From contig KL647301.1 in assembly GCA_000727475.1 (NCBI GenBank), positions 1,308,093 to 1,372,092 on the forward strand: a stretch of DNA of 64,000 nt, read 5' to 3'. The number at the start of each line of letters is the position of its first letter. Position 1 is the stretch's first letter. Made by a program: the position numbers and the translations under genes. Source of the DNA: Sarcocystis neurona (Eukaryota; Apicomplexa; Conoidasida; Eucoccidiorida; Sarcocystidae). The notes beneath the pieces were generated by a model. That model worked only from the letters and a program-made list of their open reading frames with translations. It was not told the origin of the DNA and did no database searches. This document shows positions 48,101-57,359 of the stretch, one piece after another.

Positions 48101-50059
48101 GTGGCCGCCGCTGCTACTCTGGCTGCTGCTGCCGCTGCTTTGACTGCTTTCCTCCGACGTCGCTGCGCTTTCGCTCGTCGCGGCGGTCCCTTTCTGCTGC
48201 TGCTGCTGCGTCTGTTCGAGCGTCCGCACCGCCACGTCGCTAACTTCTTCAAGTTTCTCGGCAATCACCAGATTTTCCTGTGCGAGGAGACTCTCTGCCG
48301 CGGCAGCCGTGGGGGCCACCGAAGGCAGCAACCGCGACAACACACGCAACACAAGTGGCTCCGAAGTGCGGTGTCTGTACACCTCAGGAGGCACAAAGGA
48401 TGCCGCTGTTGGACGCACTGTCTCCGGCGGTGGCGTTCCTGTGTGGCACTCCCCGGTCAACGCTGATGACTTGGACGTCGCCAGCCGAGGAGGGGAATGC
48501 AGATACATTGCAGCAGCACTAAAGGGAGGAGGCGCAGCCAACGTGTCTTCTCTCTGTGGCTGCTTCTTCTTCGTCGGCTCCAGCTGCTCCTCAAGATTCT
48601 TTTCATCCACCTTCTGTCCCTCCTCGTCGGCCAGCTGCTTTCCCGTCTCCTGCTGTTGCTGTTCCTCCTTCTCCTCCTTTTGCGCCGCGCCGGCTGCACG
48701 TGCCGCCTGGTCCCCGTTTTTCCGTTCGTTCTCCTGCTGCACTGCAACGTCGACAGCTGCTGCCGCGCCCTCCTGCTGCGGCTCCTCTTTTTTCTCGTCG
48801 GTGCTGTCCACAGAGGAGGACGACGCCGAACTGTGTGAAACGGATGCTTCAGCGCCGCTGCCGCGACGGATGCGCACTGCCCGTCGCAGTATCCCACGTG
48901 AAGTAGAGCTGGGTTGCTGTTTCTGCTGCTCTTGCTGCTGTTGGGACTGCTGCTGTTGCCAGTGACCGCGTTGCTGCGGTCGCGGCGGCTGCGCTGGCTG
49001 CTGCTGGTCAGAGCTGAGAATAATGACACGTTTAAGGGCGTTCATCGCAGTGCGTAGAGGAATCGAGAAAATCACTGCCCAGAAGAGAGCTAGCACGTAG
49101 GCTTCCAGGACGACGTAGTTGTAGTACACGCAAACGCAGCCAACAGCGCAGACCAGATAAACGGCAAAATGAATGAGCGCCACTTCACTCTCGTAGGCAA
49201 GACGCGGCAATCCCGTTGATACCGACCCACTGGCCCGACTTGGGGGAAGCTGCTCTGTCCACACGTCTGTTGGTATGACTGTGGACATGGAGTGTTGCCG
49301 AGTGAAAGGTGTCGCAGCTCTCTGCAGCTCGCCAGGGGTAGGGAAGGCAGGAGCGGCAGGGGTCGACGGCCCTGCTGCGAAGGGAGAACACGCCGCAGGT
49401 GCAGCGGAGACGGGCGGCGCTGCGGGGAGGGGGAAACAGGTGGCAGCAGAAGACGACTCTGGAGCTGCCGCTGGGAAAGCAAAAGAAGCGGCCCCCCCAG
49501 CAGCGGGAGATGATAGGGCATTCGGCGGATAAGGCAGATCTCCAGGGGGAATAAGTGAGTGAGGCCGCGTCCCTGCTGAAATCCACCGCCAAAAGGAGAA
49601 GGAAGGGGCGCCTTCAGGCGCTGTTCGGTCCCTGGTGTTGCGGTGCGACCTCTGAGATTCTTGGAGGGGGTCAACAGCGTAACTGTACTGCGGCCACATG
49701 CGCTGATGATGCTGCAGGTGCTGGCCGGACAACGGCTGACATCCCTGTTCATGAATTCTCTCCGAGCCCACAGGGGAAGGCACGTGGTACGGTGGAAACG
49801 CAGCAGTATAGGGCGTGGCCCTCCACGCCGCCTCATCTTCGTGAGAAGATGGGCACGAAGAGACTGGACGCTCGTAGGATGAAGTGAAGAGCACACCCGA
49901 CGAGACGCGCTGTCCCCCCAGACCGCCGTGGGAGGGCTGCGTAGTGCGGGAGCCGCTTTGAAAGGACGGCGGTAGAGTCCTTTCTCCGGGGAGGCGCACC
50001 GTTGGAAGCGACATGTTTGTGAAGTCGCGATGAAGATACCGTGAGGAAACGGGCTCCAT
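26850..50059 (-). CDS. TMEM245 / AI-2E-transporter-family multispanning membrane protein, eight exons
   Basis: Eight minus-strand exons join in phase: 45420-50059, 39751-44467, 37152-37246, 35229-35310, 32062-32234, 29494-30003, 27095-27114 and 26850-27025. They encode about 3,470 residues. TMEM245 proteins are roughly 870-residue eukaryotic members of the AI-2E (YdiK/PerM) exporter superfamily, with unknown substrate. The family layout is followed in order: an N-terminal helix pair, a middle cluster, a helix leading to LYYLL, KRFWFY then TWL, a VPTAVSGLLALLPLLPPE segment, and a last helix in TAIYREIPDSNPWL. The extra length comes from Ala/Gln/Glu-rich insertions. The exon structure is inferred by eye. 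The phase matches at seven junctions plus the order of family motifs make it unlikely to be chance. The start is the first ATG of the frame (50059), but the frame stays open upstream to about 50308. Confidence 0.72.
28560..28585. repeat. perfect 10 bp hairpin in intron 6
   Basis: TATTTCTGGA is followed by a 6 nt loop and TCCAGAAATA. It lies in intron 6 of the TMEM245-like gene, in a stretch (28430-28760) that is less repetitive than its surroundings. I see no ncRNA family signature. Confidence 0.5.
29494..30003 (-). CDS. exon 6 of the TMEM245-like gene
   Basis: This 510 nt exon has acceptor GGTACCGCTGCAG and donor GCCAATGC|GTAAGG. The first base C completes AG| of exon 5, giving Ser before LFTWL. 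It encodes LFTWLVYESACMPVVYVPTA and SGLLALLPLLPPETISILP, which correspond to the conserved TWL..., (I/V)P.AL..ILG..PF... core of the AI-2E family. A lineage-specific insertion of Gly/Glu/Ala/Gln (including QQQQQQ) follows within a loop. Then a helix ending RKLAALVLLAAN leads into the next exon. The poly-Leu reading above 30,003 is CTG-repeat intron. Confidence 0.68.
30004..32061 (-). other. intron 5 of the TMEM245-like gene with CUG-sense repeats
   Basis: This is a 2.06 kb intron. Its acceptor-proximal part (30120-30610) carries dense CAG triplets on the plus strand, so the transcript carries CUG runs that translate as poly-Leu. The remainder is TA/CA microsatellite, including a TATATATG-type array at 31980-32040 next to the donor side. 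Confidence 0.55.
32062..32234 (-). CDS. exon 5 of the TMEM245-like gene
   Basis: This 173 nt exon has acceptor GCGCTTCTCAG and donor TTCTACAG|GTACAC, phase 0 in and two bases left. It reads AVVFFSALYYLLCSS, then LEYLEELLCIVDPSC and SINRGLRAILVSSVKRFWFY. The FF.. LYYLL.SS motif and the following IRG(V/I)..SS.K...FY stretch are the most family-specific part of TMEM245 that I recognise here. The hydrophobic-looking frame continuing upstream to 32702 is a pyrimidine tract and is better read as intron. Confidence 0.7.
32237..32722 (-). promoter_or_regulatory. 486 nt AG-free pyrimidine tract before the exon 5 acceptor
   Basis: On the plus strand there is no CT dinucleotide from 32237 to 32722, which means no AG at all on the transcribed minus strand. 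The next AG (32235-32236) is the acceptor of exon 5. The transcribed strand is rich in T and C throughout. AG exclusion between branch point and acceptor is expected, but usually covers tens of nucleotides. Confidence 0.6.
34430..34791. repeat. degenerate ~119 bp tandem repeat in intron 4
   Basis: Units begin at 34554 and 34673 with CATCTTTCTCTTCTGG and CATCTCTCTCCTCCAG. Both then read CTTGTCCTCCG, a TA-rich stretch, a CCCTT.CGTATG motif and finally CTTCGCAGTTA or CTTTGCAGTTA. A weaker copy lies near 34440. On the minus strand copy 2 stays open for about 65 codons, but its neighbour copy does not. Confidence 0.65.
35229..35310 (-). CDS. exon 4 of the TMEM245-like gene
   Basis: This 82 nt exon has acceptor CTTCCGTTTTGCTGCAG and donor CTTCAG|GTATAT. 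Its first base C joins GG| of exon 3 to make Gly, and it ends in phase 0. It encodes one membrane helix, FGALRVCFFVFLLAFRFFLS followed by AFDMLLQ. The 218 nt upstream of the acceptor contain no AG on the transcribed strand. Confidence 0.65.
35311..37151 (-). other. intron 3: 1.8 kb purine/pyrimidine strand-asymmetric tract
   Basis: Between exon 4 and exon 3 nearly the whole intron is purine-rich on the plus strand (GAAGAAGAG, GGAGAAG, AGACAGAG) and pyrimidine-rich on the transcribed strand. Open frames of 300-400 codons appear in several frames on both strands (for example 35896-37125 and 35926-36819). They are Phe/Ser/Leu-rich on one strand and Lys/Arg/Glu-rich on the other, as expected from composition. 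The last 218 nt before the exon 4 acceptor (35313-35530) contain no AG. Near 37082-37140 is a short tandem of TTCTGGAGAAGC-like units. Confidence 0.65.
37152..37246 (-). CDS. exon 3 of the TMEM245-like gene
   Basis: This 95 nt exon follows TTCCTGCACAG and ends at AACAGCGG|GTAAGAA. It starts in phase 0 (from exon 2) and leaves two bases. Its 31 codons read AWGELYSLTSEGWWSYV and then NTLFSGLLNSG. They stand out sharply from the purine-rich repeat on one side and the CA-rich DNA on the other. Position and character match the TMEM245 segment just before its central helix. Confidence 0.65.
37955..38415. repeat. degenerate ~120 bp tandem repeat in intron 2
   Basis: Three to four diverged copies each combine a GAGACACAGA-type stretch, a GAAGCACGAAA or GACGCACGTGA block, a GGGACGGGGAGAGGAAA or GTGACGGGAACAGAAAA block, and a TGCATACGT or TATGCGTAT block. 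Copies start near 37960, 38085, 38200 and 38325. A long minus-strand frame (37616-38866) passes through them, but its composition follows the repeat. Confidence 0.6.
39228..39595. repeat. degenerate ~140-170 bp tandem repeat, three copies
   Basis: The related cores are at 39232 (GCAGTGGAGGAGACGTCTAA), 39370 (GCAGTACAAATGGTCGACAA) and 39538 (GCTGTACAAGTTGTGAAAGA). Each is followed by AGTGACTT-, AGTGAGTTTACCT- or ACTGACTTTACCT-like sequence and then by CACACATATATA microsatellite. They lie in intron 2 of the TMEM245-like gene. Confidence 0.6.
39751..44467 (-). CDS. exon 2 of the TMEM245-like gene
   Basis: The acceptor is CTCTGCGTCTGCAG at 44468 and the first base T completes the AG| left by exon 1, giving Ser. 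The exon encodes residues ~1547-3119. A strong membrane segment lies at ~1577-1609 (LLAILVMVTAALIVSLIFAF), followed by the amphipathic stretch FYIELTLLWDSFQRVID, matching the TMEM245 helix that precedes its extracytoplasmic region. The next ~1,480 residues are low-complexity Ala/Glu/Gln/Gly with acidic runs. The last ~25 codons become ordinary again (LLKRWENTAKLIELLRKGN) and end at AAGGAG|GTGCGG in phase 0. The frame would continue to 39607, but those extra codons are non-coding by my model. Long plus-strand frames over this exon are shadows. Confidence 0.72.
44468..45419 (-). other. intron 1 of the TMEM245-like gene
   Basis: This 952 bp intron has donor GAG|GTAAGA and acceptor CTGCGTCTGCAG. 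The donor-proximal third (45060-45410) is dense in CAG on the plus strand (CUG in the transcript), although exon 1 next to it is CAG-sense. A TA microsatellite lies at 44915-44940. An AG-free stretch of about 49 nt precedes the acceptor. Confidence 0.65.
45420..50059 (-). CDS. exon 1 of the TMEM245-like gene
   Basis: This gives about 1,546 codons and ends at AGGAG|GTAAGA, leaving two bases. The open frame runs exactly into the donor and stops two bases later (TAA at 45416-45418). Residues ~1-290 are Pro/Ser/Ala-rich. A hydrophobic hairpin follows at ~292-343 (ALIHFAVYLVCAVG, then LALFWAVIFSIPL), matching the first helix pair of TMEM245. A long Gln/Glu/Ala-rich insertion with poly-Gln and poly-Ala fills ~350-1440. 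The exon closes with several helices (~1445-1543), including RFLLFLLSPLLSLLS and LLLGAAAVGLAALSARFLLL. Codons for the repeats use CAG/GCA on the coding strand. Taken alone it would look like an Eimeria-type hypothetical protein. Confidence 0.75.
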
Positions 50060-53000
50060 CCTTTCACTGCCTATCACGAAACATCTGCCGTAGGTGTGGA
50101 AGGGCTGGAATCCAACATGACTTAAAAAAGAAACGTTTACCTGTGTATGTAGGACTGGAAGCAGAGATGCTGGGTTCCCGCGGTGCCGCTGGAGAGGAGG
50201 GCTGGCGAAAGAAGTGCAGCTGGGTGCAAGCGGCGCAGCTGCGGGGGCGCCTCTGAAGGTGTCACTCAAAAAGTGACTCGGCTCTACGTTAAGCAAATGC
50301 CGCTGCACCGACGCTTGTTAAACTGGAGCGGCAGCTGACCTGTTGTGGCCATGCAGGCTTCGCAGACCACCACGTCGACACGCTATGGACAAATTTTGGC
50401 AGTTAAAAAGCCACAGAAACGTGTACATCTACGGTGTGTGGTAATAGTTACGTTCCAGCGGAGACTGCTGGAGAAAGTGGATCGCGGTGCGGGAGCTACG
50501 AAGGGAAGTTTGCTCGCTCGACTGCATCGCGCACTGGTGTTCTCGAAGTGGGTCTACCAAGCCAAAGCGGGGAACGCTGCGTGAGTCGCCAGGCGAGCTG
50601 TGGACAGAGTCGAAGGAGATTCTGGCAAAAAGACACTAAAAATCACCAGGAATGTGGGCGAAGGCGCGAGCTCCCGGTCCAACTCCACGGAGAAAAAAAA
50701 TCCCTCACTGTGTAGAAAGGTCCAGAGAGGAAGTGAAGTCACGACGGAAACATGTGGCTACTGTCGAGACTGAGGAACTGGAAAAAAGATCGTGTACGAC
50801 TTCGCAGGAGCACAGGCGTGCGTAGAGCACGAAAACCTAAAACGGGCACGTGGAATCTAAACTCTCCCGCGGACCATATGGCACACAGGGACTGGCTAGC
50901 TATGAAAATGCCGTTGAAAAATCGACGTAGCGGGCACAGTTGCGCATACGACTGTTACGACGGGAGTTTTTGGGTACGCGGCGTCTTTAACCAAGCATGT
51001 ATGTAGAAAGAAACCGTTTAGGAAAGGAAAATGGGGGCAACTACGCGGGACCTTGAGCGAATGCGCAGCATTTCACGTTCCGAGTTGCCTCGCGGGCACC
51101 TCGACCGCCAGCAGTGTGCTCACTGGCGACTCCACGTAGCAGCGCGGAAGTAGCGCTCAGTTATACCGCTACTACTCCTACTACTATCAATACTACCAGT
51201 GGTGCTCGTCCTGGCAGTGCTGCATTTCAAAAAAGGACGAGAGCCCCAGGACGCTTAGGCATCAACAGTGGGACAAAGGTGAAACGAGGGAAAAGGCGCG
51301 CAGCAACGATTATATGCGCTACTGCAGCCCGCCGGCCCTTCACCGCCTAGACAGCGTGAAAAGCTGCAGCATCATCATCCGTACATACTTCACACTTTGC
51401 ACGGCTGTGCATTGCTCCCTTCTGGCGCGACAGAAGATATAATACGGAGAGATTTGCGGACCTTCGTGATTCAGGGGCCGCTTATTCATGCGTGAGCTGG
51501 CCGACCCCCCACGCCGCGCGCCACTGCGCGTGTTGTAGTGTGTCTTCTGACAATACGTGTCGCCGTACGAACCAGCGAATATGCGTCAAGCACACTTGAC
51601 AGCAAGCTGCAAAGTTATTTTGTCTTTGCGCTTCCTAATGCACCATGCATCTACGTCTCTACGCGTAGGTGTACTCTGGGGTCACCAAGTATACACGGTT
51701 ATGATGCCTTCCTGAATTGACTGCTTCTCTTCTGTGAGTTCGAAACACACACAGCATTGCCCGCCTAGCGTACACCGCTGCGCAGCTCTGTATGATGACA
51801 CTAGGGGGCACCCACACTTTACGCAGGTCTCTCCGTGCAAGTCGTATCACACTTCTTCAGCGTACAATTATATTCAAGTTCCCCACGCAGAAGGGTTGTG
51901 AAGCAGCGTTACCGTGCGCGAATGTGAGCCGGGAGGCTGCGGAAGACAACATCAGCCTGCAGCGTCTACAATACGAATAACGGTAAATGACGTATATTGT
52001 GTAAGTGCATTTATACAAGTGTACAGGCGCATCCACATGCCCTCGACGCTACACGCCGACATTCTCCCATAGATCAAGACAAACGCTCAATGACTAGGTG
52101 AAACGATGCAAGCGCGCGTTGAAACCTTAGTAAGAAGTAGCCTTCTTAACTCACTGCTGAGGGAGAGTCAATCTGATTCTGCTCTTTTCGAAGTTGTCTG
52201 CGTCTGTATACGGGAATTTCCGGCGTGCCGCGTGTGCGTCTCTAGGGGCACTTGCATCAGTGTGTTCCCATAAATCAGAGCTACAGTAATACTTTTCCAA
52301 ATCACTGCGGCACGAAGTGCCTCCACCGGTCACACGCTTCATCGCTGCATATAAGCTCTCAGCTTCACATCTGGAAGTTCAAGACCAGCGTCACCGGTGC
52401 CCCATAGTGGCCACCTTCGTTTACTTGTGTACAGTAATAATGGAATGGTGTGGAAGTTGTCCAACATTCGTGCTATCCCCCATACTATACGCTCGTACAT
52501 CATATGCGTAGGTGCAGTCCTCCCTGAGAAAAACAACAATGAAATATACACCACCACAATGATGGATACACACGTGTACAAACGTATCCGTTTACGTTTA
52601 TCCGTACAGAGAGAAAATTTCCAACAGTACCGACGACTTTAAGTCTCTGGACCATCTTGCCTCATTCGCACACACTATCGGCAAGCACCTGCTAAATCAC
52701 GATCAGTGACGCAGACACGCAGTAGCCTACCCTATATATATATATATATGCAAGTATACATATACCTAATATTCACAGCCGCTGACACTACATGTCGTCA
52801 CATGTTATACACGAGTACAGACCGTATCCCCCCCGTTGCGTAGACGTAGCGGCGCCTGCATAAATGTGTACGTGCGGCGCCTGCATTAATGTGTACGTCT
52901 ACATCTGTGTCTGCCTTTGTACACGAGCACGGTGCCTGCCTGTAGCTACACAGAAGCGTGTTCACGCGTCGTGCCGCTGCCAGAGGTTCATTACATTTTG

Positions 53001-54768
53001 GAAACAACGGTCATGGAAGCTCGCGCATGCCGGCTGACCTCCTCTAACTCTCCTTCTATCTACTGCGTACAAGTAGATTGTTCTCCACGTGTGCAGGTGC
53101 AACTCCTGGCAGAGACGTGGTAAAGGAGTCACAAGCAGACACCCCGGAGAACAATAGCTGGCTCTGACTGCCGAAGAGAGATATCATTTGTAGAACAGAA
53201 CAACGCATAATCTGCTGCGATTCTCTTGCCGCCGTGCTGTCTGCTCTGCCTTCCACGAGCGTGGATGCTCTCTTCTTTTCCTCTGCATCGTGTTTACCGT
53301 GCTGTACGCTGCAAGGAGACAGTGCCGCCGGCAGGCCTGAGATTACCCCTTAGCTATACGCACGTGAAGGCGCTTACACAGGTGGTAGTTTTAGAAAGCA
53401 TACGAATTACGTAGTCACGATTAACGGATACATGCGTAGGCGTACACAACATATACATACATATACGCACACCTCTGCGTCGGTGTCCTCTGCAGATGCA
53501 AACACGTGCGCATGCTCACAGGGGCAGACGTGAATATCAGTGGTTAGCGGCCCGCAGTTCCTAAAACCAATCCCGTCTCGTCCTTCACATCGGTGTTATG
53601 AACAGGGACACGTTTGTCCGGATGTGTGGAGAAAAGACCGTACAGTCATATATGTCGAGACACCTACCACTGTTTACGTGCGATTCACGTAGCATTTATA
53701 CATATATATATATATGTATACATTTATGGGCACCGTTGTGCATGTATGTGCACGTGTGCTGCGATGAAGTAAGCAGTACAGGCACCCCAGCGGCAGTCTG
53801 CACAGTGAGGGATTCCGGTCCTTCCTTGTCGCTCCAGAAGCCAGAATATTCGGGTTTATTATTCGGCCACTTGCGGGGGAATGATACGACACACTGCTCA
53901 GATATACCTGTGTACACGTCTGTATACCTGCGGAGAAATATTCACATGCATTTACAGGGGCTGCTACTCGCCCGCTCCTACATTTGTATGGGTAGGAGAG
54001 GACTAAATTACTCCTGCGACTTAATTGAGTGTGGATTGTGTATACAGGGACATTTCCGCCTGCGTATGTGTGTCTCCTTACGTGTACGCATGTATGCTAA
54101 AACGTGCTTGTGTGTTCTTATCCTTCGGATTTTATCTGGCCGCGCCGTAACGATCCAGACCTAAATTGTCCGGATTGTTCTCACTGGAGTGGCGTGTGTA
54201 CTCTGTATTTGGTCGGACGCCTTGCGTAAACACCGTATTTCTGTTCTGCCTGAGAAGATACGTAACCCTGCTCCTTCTCCTGCTCAAGTCGCGCACAGTA
54301 GACACCTCTCTTCACAAGTGTGTCCCTTTTTACGAGCAGAAGACGGACGCCAGATTGCCTGGACACTGCGTATAACGCGCGTTGTCGTCCAAGTTCACTT
54401 CTCTTCGCGGCGGACACGTAGAGAACGTGGTTTCTTTGTTGGTTCCACCTTTTCATTAACATGGTTCCACTTAAAGTCCATCCTGAATGCGGACTCTATT
54501 TCTTCTTACACCGGCACGCAATACGCTCTGTCGTCGTCTCTTCTACTGTAGACGTTAATCCTTTTGAAATATCGTTTCAGCTCGTCCGCGCTCCTTGCAT
54601 GCGCGGAGGTGGTTGGCTGTCCTTGTGTGGCACAGCCAGCTGTGTGTCTCGTACGTAGAGTCCCGACACGTCCGTCTCCGTCTTTTTTCGCGTCTTCGCT
54701 TATCTGCTCGCTTCCAGGGAAGAGTGTAGAGAAATGAAGACGGTCCTGTTCTAACCGACAAAGTTTAT
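50060..54768. other. non-coding interval upstream of the TMEM245-like gene
   Basis: I see only short, mutually inconsistent frames here. It should contain the promoter and any 5' exon of the TMEM245-like gene; the frame upstream of 50059 stays open to about 50308, so a non-AUG start or a 5' exon there is possible. The 53598-54164 (+) frame runs through a TA microsatellite near 53705 and has no splice support. A 25 bp direct tandem duplication lies at 52849-52898. Confidence 0.4.
52849..52898. repeat. 25 bp direct tandem duplication
   Basis: Two adjacent 25 bp units, 52849-52873 and 52874-52898, begin GCGGCGCCTGCAT and end AATGTGTACGT. They differ at one base. The sequence is otherwise unique in the window by eye. 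Confidence 0.8.
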
Positions 54769-55722
54769 TTACTCGTCTTTGGCAGGGAAGGGCACCGGAG
54801 AAACAAAGTCGCTGGCGGTACGGGGAGGCTCCCGTAGAATGACGCCTCGCGTAAAACGCTGCGCGCAGATGTGGACTTTCCGTTTTTGTCCTCTTCCAGA
54901 AGAGAAGCGGTTTCTATGCCGTTTTGTGGTAGCTCTAGTGCGGCCGGCAATCTCAGTGACTCCAGCAGTCACTCCTCCGCAGTAGCCGCCGCACATGTCG
55001 CGGCGAACGCCCCGCTGCTTGTGGGGTCCTGGCTATACGCGATGGAACTTCGTCGGTCTATCTTTTCGAAGAATTTTTGTCGTTACTCCTCCCTTGTACT
55101 TCTCAGCCCTCATCCTCTGTCATTCGTCCTCGATTCCTTCTTTGTTCGTTCATCGGGGGCTCCTCCGAGTGGGTGAGCGCCTCTAGCCGTCTCCCGCCGC
55201 CGTCCGCAGGCTGGACAACGGTACATGCGCAGGAAAAGTGCCAAGAAAGACGCTGCGTCTCAAACTATGTGTATGTTCGAAGTCTTTGTTCACATCGCAG
55301 CTGTATATGTCGCTGTGCTGTGCGGACTTCTATGCAAAAGCTATTCTTTTCTGCGCTTGGAGGGAACACTTACACTCCGTAAAAAAAGAAGCTCCCTGCT
55401 GGCGCTCGGACATCACTCTAGCTGCGGTGTAGTGACCTATGCTCCGCAGAAGAAGCAGTTTCTACGGGTGTTTTTACTTACGAAGGCAGGTCGCTTCGTG
55501 TGTGTGCGTCAAGACTTGTCGATCTGAGGGACCTGTTTGCCGTCTTGTGGAAGTACTTTTTCCGATACGTTTAAAAGCCCTCTTTTTCTGCGCCGGGAAT
55601 TGCCTTCGGGTGAGTGGGCGACTTCCCGCGTTGGCGCCGCTTAATTGGCAAGGATCGTCTCTTCGCTGCTCACAAACATTTTTGCCCTTGCATGATGTCT
55701 GTTCCTCCGTCAGGGGAACCAT
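54769..55722 (-). CDS. possible small gene with basic C-terminus (two or more exons)
   Basis: A 5' exon candidate runs from ATG 55722 to 55482 and ends exactly at CCTTC|GTAAGT; the open frame stops inside the donor, as expected. A 3' exon candidate ends at TAA 54769-54771 and is overlapped by AATAAA (54764-54769 on the minus strand), a possible polyadenylation signal. Its last codons are protein-like: RKVHICAQRFTRGVILREP, then SDFVSPVPFPAKDE. A phase-compatible but weak acceptor is CTGCTGGAG near 54950; a middle exon may be missing. Family not recognised. The two parts might belong to different genes or to the gene with exons at 56548-59258. Confidence 0.33.
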
Positions 55723-56547
55723 ATCTTTTTGATTGACTTCCCTGCCCAACGAAGTTTTTACTTTTGAAAGAACGCGCCCCGTCCCGCTGAGATTCCTCCT
55801 CTCTGCGCAACAGCCGTCATTCCTCTCCGGTGTACTTTCCTTTCTCGCGAACGCAACCGTTTTCTCGGCTGGTCCTCGCTGAAGGCGTGCCGCGCAACTG
55901 ACCGTCCGCCGGCCCCGTCCCCTGTTTGTCACCAGCTAGGCCGTCACCGGCTGAAAGCACACCGTAAGAAAGCTGCCAAGCTCTCTATTTCCTCACTTCG
56001 CTTCAGTGGGCCAATTTGAAACGTGTCGAAATTCTGTCATTGGTGGCGACCCATCTGGGGTCTCTGCAGGTCAGCTGTTCTCTCTGCAGAGTGCTTGTCC
56101 TTTCTTCAACGGCTCTCGGCTGCGTAAATCCCTGGCCTTGCATGTCTAACCGCTGAGACACTCTTGACGTCTGTGCCTACAAGGAGCTGTGCGTAAGACT
56201 AGCGAGGTGCTTCTGCTAGAAGGAACACGGCTCACGGTTAATCTGTCGAGAGGCGTTCTTCTCATCTGTTCATATACGTGATACACACACAGGACCTTCG
56301 CGTTTTAGCCCCTACTTTTCCGTATATACGTATAGGTGTATACGTGTCTGTGTACACCTCTGTGTAGCGTCCACTTCCTCTCTCCCTCTGTCTCTCCTTC
56401 TGTGCATTCCGTTTCCTAGTGTTATCCTACCAGCTCCCCCGGGGCGAAGGTCCTCCTGTTCACTTCTGCCCCGGACCTAACCGTTCAAATATTTTGGGCC
56501 CCGCCAGACTCATCTTCCGTCGAATCCCTCCGCAGAACGTGACGTAC

Positions 56548-56622
56548 GCTACTCGTAGTGTCTTCGTAGAAATCAAAAAAGAGCGCGTGGCCGATTGACG
56601 GCACGCTTGGCGCCTGCGTTGC
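56548..56622 (-). CDS. isolated 75 nt coding exon (partial gene)
   Basis: The acceptor CTCGAAACTTCAG is followed by 25 codons in phase 0 (ATQAPSVPSIGHALFFDFYE and DTTSS), ending at GTAGC|GTACGTCAC. Another frame across the same bases runs on to a TGA with a protein-like tail (KMSLAGPKIFERLGPGQK), so which frame is used is open. It probably belongs with the neighbouring minus-strand exons. Family not recognised. Confidence 0.33.
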
Positions 56623-57007
56623 CTGAAGTTTCGAGCAGCAAAACGCCTCTGGCGGGTGCCTGCGAAACTCGGCACTGCGCAAACAACGCAGGGAGCTGGT
56701 CGAGACGACACACAGCTACTGAACTGCCGCCGCGCGCGGGTCAGAGAGTTTTCGCGCAGTCCTCCCGCCTTTTTTGCGTTTTCTCGCAAGTGGCTCAAGA
56801 GCCCAGCGGCCCTGGGCGCAGGGCGCCTTCTGGAGTAAAAGAACTACGTTTACTTTGTGTGTCCCCGCCCTAGAATATCTTCACTGTAGCAGGGTTCTAC
56901 GGGTCCATCTAAGTGTCCGCGCATGACACGTATATACTTGTGTCAGTAGGCTTGAGTAGATTTGTACTGGGCGTTGTTTGCGAAGTTAGAAGCCGCCGCT
57001 CTTCTCT

Positions 57008-57134
57008 TCAGAAACTGCTTGACACACTGGCTGCCACAGGTAGCGGCTGGTGCTCGGCGACGCATGCAGCCTTCTGTACTTCTCCAACTTCTTGCACCGG
57101 TATGTCCTGCTTGTGATCCGCGGCGGCGCTACCT
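57008..57134 (-). CDS. 3'-terminal coding exon, unknown protein (partial)
   Basis: After TACTTTTCTCGCAG(AG) the minus strand reads GSAAADHKQDIPVQEVGEV and continues to SVSSSF and TGA at 57008-57010. The composition is ordinary protein, with no low complexity and no TA repeats. The acceptor could be at 57134 or two bases later; the later choice is in phase with a donor CGCG|GTACAG near 57463 in the exon upstream. The protein family is not recognised. Confidence 0.42.
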
Positions 57135-57359
57135 CTGCGAGAAAAGTAGACTTCCGGTTGCTTTCTGCGCGTTTGTGCATACGTTGTATTTTGATTACAT
57201 CATATAAACGTTCGTTACACATACGTAGTGTGTTAGAGTTACTAAACGTTCATGCAGAAACGTTCTTGTGCAGCAGGCACGACGCGGGTTTTCTTGCGAC
57301 CCGACCCTGCATGCGGCGCTGTGTAGTTTTCCGCTTCGATGCGGCTGGCCTCGCTCTTT

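Noticed and set aside
53598..54164. 188-codon plus-strand frame
   Set aside because: It crosses a TA microsatellite (YTYIYICIH) and has no coding signature beyond being open.
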